A stretch of 64,000 bases of DNA from UBA6107 sp034430175 (GTDB taxonomy: Bacteria > Chloroflexota > Anaerolineae > Anaerolineales > Anaerolineaceae), in assembly GCA_034430175.1 (NCBI GenBank), contig DAOUFI010000032.1, positions 124,001 to 188,000 of the forward strand. Direction: 5' to 3'. The notes under the pieces are model-generated. The model had not been told where the DNA came from and ran no database searches. It was given only the letters and a program-made list of their open reading frames with translations. Position 1 is the stretch's first letter. Each line of letters opens with the position of its first letter. Shown one piece after another: positions 60,281-64,000 of the stretch. The position numbers were made by a program, and so were the translations under genes.

Positions 60281-61711
60281 ATGGAAAATATCAAACTGAA
60301 ATTCATGAGAAAGTTCCATAACCGCAAGGTCTTTGGACAGACTTTGGTGGAATTTGCCATGGTTCTGCCCATTTTTCTTCTCCTTCTTTACGGAATTCTG
60401 GAAATCGGACGTTTTGTCTATTATTACAGTTCGATATATACCGCCAGTCGTGAAGCGGTGCGCTATGGAGCCGGAGTAGGCACCAACGCTGACGGGATAC
60501 TGTACTATCAAGATTGCGCTGGGATCCGGCAGCGTGCCAAATCCAGAGCCGTCGCGATCGGTTTAACTGACGCGGATATCTTGATCCATTATGACAGTGG
60601 CCCTGACAGCAATGGCGAATCGGTCAGCCTGGGCAACTGCGGAACATACATGACTAAGCTAAAATTGGGTGATCGGGTGGTCGTGACGGTGAATAAAACA
60701 TTTAACTTCATCGTTCCGATCGTCAATAACATGACCATCCCGCTGACCTCCACCAGCATGCGATCTGTGATCGTTGAACTGGATATCCTCAGTACTCCTC
60801 CATATACCAACACCCCCAAACCCACGTTCACCAAGACGGGAACCCCCACCCGTACAGTGACATATACCCCAACAATAACATTAACACCAACGCTGACCTT
60901 CACTGCGACGCTTACATACACGCCGACGGAAACTCCAACAATTACATTGACCCCCACGATTACATTGACGCCAACCATCACTTTGACGCCTACAATTACA
61001 CTCACGCCAACCGATACGCTGACTCCCACGTTGACACCAACCCGGACGATTACCCCTACTCCGACTGATACACGCACACCAACGATTACCCGTACTCCGA
61101 CGGATACTCCCACAATTACACTTACCCCAACGATCACCTTAACCCCGACCATTACCTTGACCCCGGTGGATACTTTTACACCTACGATCACGATGACCAA
61201 AACCAACACACCCACCAAGACGAACACGCCGACGATCACAAACACATTCACGAATACGCCGACGATCACGCCGACATTTACTCTGACGCCCACAAAAACC
61301 CTTACTCCAACGGCATCGGCGACAATGCCTTCAGGGTGTCTGGCTAACTGGATCACGATCGGTAGTTCTCCGTGGATCACCAATAATTTCCTCACCTGGG
61401 CAGATGGCACACAGAACACAACTAATTCTGCGCCCTATCTTTCCGGTTTGGAGATCTGGTGGAATGGCGGGCAGACCATGAACGCAATCAACCTCGCCGG
61501 TTCCAATATCTGGTCCGGTACAGGGACTTCACCGTTGATTGTGACTCTCTCCAGCTCGATCAGGTACGGCAACTGGGCATATAAGGAATTGGATCTTGTC
61601 TTCAATTCAACGATCGACAGCTCGACCGTAATATTTGTGAAACTGTATTTTAAGATTAATTCAAGTGATCCAGTGGCACAATGCTACTATATTTATGGAT
61701 CGCACCCATGA
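60281..61711 (+). CDS. TadE-like pilus protein with Thr/Pro repeat stalk and C-terminal domain
   Basis: About 476 residues from ATG 60281. TadE helix: GQTLVEFAMVLPIFLLLLYGILEIGRFVYYYSS. A Thr/Pro-rich stalk (60806-61318) of TPTITL-type hexapeptides precedes a C-terminal domain of about 130 residues. The first of three TadE/G-type genes in a row. TATAAT at 60223-60228. Confidence 0.83.
   Translation: MENIKLKFMRKFHNRKVFGQTLVEFAMVLPIFLLLLYGILEIGRFVYYYSSIYTASREAVRYGAGVGTNADGILYYQDCAGIRQRAKSRAVAIGLTDADILIHYDSGPDSNGESVSLGNCGTYMTKLKLGDRVVVTVNKTFNFIVPIVNNMTIPLTSTSMRSVIVELDILSTPPYTNTPKPTFTKTGTPTRTVTYTPTITLTPTLTFTATLTYTPTETPTITLTPTITLTPTITLTPTITLTPTDTLTPTLTPTRTITPTPTDTRTPTITRTPTDTPTITLTPTITLTPTITLTPVDTFTPTITMTKTNTPTKTNTPTITNTFTNTPTITPTFTLTPTKTLTPTASATMPSGCLANWITIGSSPWITNNFLTWADGTQNTTNSAPYLSGLEIWWNGGQTMNAINLAGSNIWSGTGTSPLIVTLSSSIRYGNWAYKELDLVFNSTIDSSTVIFVKLYFKINSSDPVAQCYYIYGSHP
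60806..61318 (+). repeat. Thr/Pro-rich repeat region within the TadE-like gene
   Basis: About 170 residues of mostly TPTITL, TPTDTL and TNTPT units (18-bp period in places). Most unit sequences differ at codon third positions, indicating protein-level selection. Likely an extended, glycosylatable stalk. Confidence 0.8.
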
Positions 61712-62190
61712 TGAAAATTACTTATTGTTTTGCGAAGAAAATGAAGCAATCACAAAAAGGCCAAAGCCTGATCGAATTAGCGATCAGTATGGTGGTTTTG
61801 CTAATTTTACTGGCTGGCATCTTTGATATGGGTCGAGCGATCCTGGCTTACTTTGTACTTCAGGACGCTGCCGAGGAGGGGATGGTTTACGGTACCAGCT
61901 TCCCGACGGACTGCAACCAGATCGACACGCGTATACGCAACAACATTACCAATAATATTATTGATGAGAACGACATGGTGATTTCCATTTATATACAGGG
62001 TGATTCGGGGATGATGTCTTGTTACTCGATCCCATATGCCCAGGTATATGCCACGCGTGTCATGCGGATCGAGATCACGGCCGATTTTCACATCACGATG
62101 CCATTTTTGGGAACATTTATCGGTGGTCAAACGATCCCATTGAAGGTAGTTACAAATGGTGTGATTTTGAGACCACCTCCGCCAACTTAG
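61708..62190 (+). CDS. TadE-like pilus assembly protein
   Basis: 160 residues. QKGQSLIELAISMVVLLILLAGIFDMGRAILAYFVL is the TadE N-terminal helix, followed by a beta domain. It overlaps the preceding gene by 4 nt (ATGA). Confidence 0.82.
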   Translation: MMKITYCFAKKMKQSQKGQSLIELAISMVVLLILLAGIFDMGRAILAYFVLQDAAEEGMVYGTSFPTDCNQIDTRIRNNITNNIIDENDMVISIYIQGDSGMMSCYSIPYAQVYATRVMRIEITADFHITMPFLGTFIGGQTIPLKVVTNGVILRPPPPT

Positions 62191-62201
62191 AAGAGGACCT
62201 T

Positions 62202-63809
62202 ATGGATAAGAGAATGAATCAAAGGGGACAAATCATAATAATCATCGCTTTGTCGCTCGTGGTGATCATGGGGTTCACAGCTCTGGCAATCGATGGCAGC
62301 ATGATCTATAGTGAAAAACGCTCGGATCAAGCTGCCGCAGATTCAGCAGCGCTGGCTGGAGCAGGGGCCGCGGCGCAATACTTGAAAACAGCCAACATGT
62401 CGGGTTTTGCCTGTGGCGGAGGAGTTGCTGCCGGCGCTGCCTCTGCTGCGATCACAACTGCGATAACCAACGCGGCCAAGGATGGCATTACTCTGACCGC
62501 GAACGATCTCAGTGTCAGCGGTGTGACCACTACCTGTGATAACTATAATGGACGAAAATACATCGATGTCCATATTGTGATCACGACTGAGGTTAAACCA
62601 AGGTTCATCGGTGTCATCCGCTCCGCGCCGATTAAGACTGCCGCAGAAGCTATCGCGAGGGTGTATATCAATACCACTTTTGCCAGCGGCAATTTGATCT
62701 ACACAACAGGGACAGCTTGCAGTTACTCCAGCAGTCCTTACGGTGGCATTCATGCCACCGGAAATGGAAACATTACAGTGAGACATGGAGGAATATTCTC
62801 CAATTCCTGTATCCAGGCAACCGGATCATCGGATATTTTTGTTTACGATGGGGTTGCCCAGTACATGGGTGTGGGATCTAAGACTTTCTATTCTGGATCA
62901 GTAAAACAATCGACGGTTGGAAACGGCTTGTTACCAAACACCAATACAACAGCTTTTATCCTGAATGATACCGATACCTCTTCCGGAGCCTCAATTTCTA
63001 CTTATACATCGCAGTCTTACCAATTGTGGAGCACATATACCGCGAATCCAAATATTCCTGAAGCTTTTTGGCCTTCTCCGACCACGCAAACCATTACCGC
63101 TGATATGGAAAGTGTCACCATGCCAACCTGTCCGTCAACTTCTAGGACATTTCCATCGAGCTCAGGTGGCGCCAACCAGACTGTCTACCCCGGGACGTAT
63201 TCATCTGCCGCGTCATATGGCGCCTGGGGAGGGTACACCCTGACATTTGCCCCGGGAGTTTATTGCTTCAATAGCAGCCTCTCACTTAGTGGTGGCAGTG
63301 ACACGATCATCATGAAAGGTGTTGTACTGTACTTCACTGGAACTGGTGGAATTAGCTTTGGTGGTACAGTCAAACCCACAATGGATGGCAGCTCGATCTT
63401 TATCACAAATGGTACATTCGACCTGGGTTCAGGAATCCCGTTCAACGCGGAGAATTTCTTTGTTTACATCAAGAGCGGCGCATTCTCGATCTCGGGAGCA
63501 GCCACGGGAACGATCAGCGCATTCAGTACATCAAATAGCGTCTACGCGATTCCCGGTGTGCTAGTGTATATGGCAAGCACAAACACTAGCAATGTACAGA
63601 TCAATGGGTCCGGCGGATTGATCGCCTCCGGGACGATCTACGCGGCGAATTCTCTGGTTAAAGTCACCGGCGCGTCCACTTCTAATACGATGAATGTACA
63701 AATCATTGGAAAAGCGGTCTGGGTAGATGGATCGGGAACCGTGACCATGGACGCGGATGAGGGAACACTTTATTCGCAGGGGTCGACAACGATCCAACTA
63801 CTGAAATAG
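62202..63809 (+). CDS. TadG-like surface protein with helical N terminus and beta-rich body
   Basis: 535 residues from ATG 62202 (AGAGGA upstream). NQRGQIIIIIALSLVVIMGFTALAIDGSMIYSEKRSDQAAADSAAL is the TadG/Flp signature. The body is rich in Ser, Thr and Gly with repeated beta patterns (GNGNITVRHGGIFS, GGSDTIIMKGVVLYFTGTGG), likely a beta-helix. Terminator follows. Confidence 0.85.
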   Translation: MDKRMNQRGQIIIIIALSLVVIMGFTALAIDGSMIYSEKRSDQAAADSAALAGAGAAAQYLKTANMSGFACGGGVAAGAASAAITTAITNAAKDGITLTANDLSVSGVTTTCDNYNGRKYIDVHIVITTEVKPRFIGVIRSAPIKTAAEAIARVYINTTFASGNLIYTTGTACSYSSSPYGGIHATGNGNITVRHGGIFSNSCIQATGSSDIFVYDGVAQYMGVGSKTFYSGSVKQSTVGNGLLPNTNTTAFILNDTDTSSGASISTYTSQSYQLWSTYTANPNIPEAFWPSPTTQTITADMESVTMPTCPSTSRTFPSSSGGANQTVYPGTYSSAASYGAWGGYTLTFAPGVYCFNSSLSLSGGSDTIIMKGVVLYFTGTGGISFGGTVKPTMDGSSIFITNGTFDLGSGIPFNAENFFVYIKSGAFSISGAATGTISAFSTSNSVYAIPGVLVYMASTNTSNVQINGSGGLIASGTIYAANSLVKVTGASTSNTMNVQIIGKAVWVDGSGTVTMDADEGTLYSQGSTTIQLLK

Positions 63810-63824
63810 GATCTAAAGCTAACG

Positions 63825-63857
63825 ATAATCCCCGGTTGTTTCAACCGGGGATTATTA
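63825..63857. terminator. Intrinsic terminator between TadG-like gene and response regulator
   Basis: A perfect 14-bp stem, 63825-63838 and 63842-63855, with loop TTT. It overlaps the stop codon (63855-63857) of the convergent response regulator. Confidence 0.85.
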
Positions 63858-64000
63858 GTAGTCTAGCTTTCTACGTGGTCTGGGACGGGTACTTAGAGGG
63901 TCGATGTCCAACCGATAACCCACCCCGCGGATGGTTTTGATGTAGCGCGGATGCCGGGGGTTCTCTTCGATTGCTTGACGGAGCCAGCTCATGTGTACAT
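63855..64000 (-). CDS. C-terminal DNA-binding domain of an OmpR-type response regulator (5' truncated)
   Basis: The minus strand is open from the window edge to TAA at 63857-63855. The product reads VHMSWLRQAIEENP...RYIKTIRGVGYRLDI, the last half of an OmpR/PhoB winged helix. A basic tail RPRPRRKLDY ends it. The rest lies outside the window. Confidence 0.85.
   Translation of the reverse strand, partial: VHMSWLRQAIEENPRHPRYIKTIRGVGYRLDIDPLSTRPRPRRKLDY

Noticed and set aside
60806..61318. The 18-bp period repeats as a possible CRISPR array.
   Set aside because: The repeats are in frame, lack spacers and encode the stalk of the TadE-like protein.
60589..61419. Long minus-strand ORF opposite the TadE-like gene.
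   Set aside because: It is the antisense of the Thr/Pro repeat, giving Val/Gly-rich low-complexity protein; no start signal.

Overview
The window most likely comes from a Chloroflexota bacterium of the class Anaerolineae. This is inferred from gene content, because no rRNA or marker tree is available here. The pointers are threonine-rich lipoproteins with an NBR1-type Ig domain, Tad-pilus-like proteins with long Thr/Pro repeats, an envelope with many lipoproteins and no recognisable outer-membrane assembly genes, an oxygen-sensitive glycyl radical enzyme, and an IMP dehydrogenase of the Tritrichomonas foetus type. Several genes appear to be leaderless, with a -10 box only 6-7 nt before ATG. 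No phage, IS element or CRISPR array was seen.

Layout. 1-3325: end of a surface O-acylation cassette resembling Dlt systems (two SGNH proteins, an AMP-forming acyl ligase and an acyl carrier protein). 3395-9000: DODA-type dioxygenase, a pyrimidine-dimer glycosylase, a 7TM-PAS-GGDEF protein, a VTT/DedA protein, and a ChrB-like gene plus MFS transporter behind a promoter with two operator copies. 9009-12741: a TetR regulator with two divergently transcribed SDR genes and palindromic operators, then an MFS transporter. 12789-18810: HAD hydrolase, a REP-like palindrome, then a GntR-controlled glycyl radical enzyme operon. 18822-27138: a complete kdp locus (kdpFABC, kdpD, kdpE) with two extra small membrane-protein genes. 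27260-38315: guaB, CDGSH protein, lipid kinase, AlkZ-like glycosylase, an AbiE-like toxin pair, HD-GYP and GGDEF signalling proteins, and a polytopic glycosyltransferase-like protein. 38316-41418: tRNA-Lys flanked by copies of its own 3' end, and three tandem NBR1-Ig lipoproteins. 41455-48199: MsrPQ, MFS, nitroreductase, GNAT, lipoprotein, adenosine deaminase, sugar epimerase. 48230-55333: a tightly packed run containing alkyladenine glycosylase, 2-oxoacid dehydrogenase E1 alpha and beta, a lipoyl/E3-binding/NeuD-acyltransferase fusion, Nramp, Usp, bactofilin and a CPBP-like protein. 55424-60166: proS, a DegT/DnrJ aminotransferase, a PH-like membrane protein and a DUF92 protein. 60281-64000: three TadE/TadG-like proteins and the end of an OmpR-type response regulator.

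The most unusual system is at 48819-51839. E1 alpha and E1 beta precede a protein that carries a lipoyl domain and an E3-binding domain, but has a left-handed beta-helix sugar acyltransferase where the normal E2 catalytic domain should be. The order suggests that an acyl group made from a 2-oxo acid is passed from the lipoyl arm directly to a sugar, without acyl-CoA. Other points of interest are the glycyl radical operon of unknown substrate with its own operator, the two extra kdp peptides, the Dlt-like cassette, and the tRNA-Lys 3'-end repeats.
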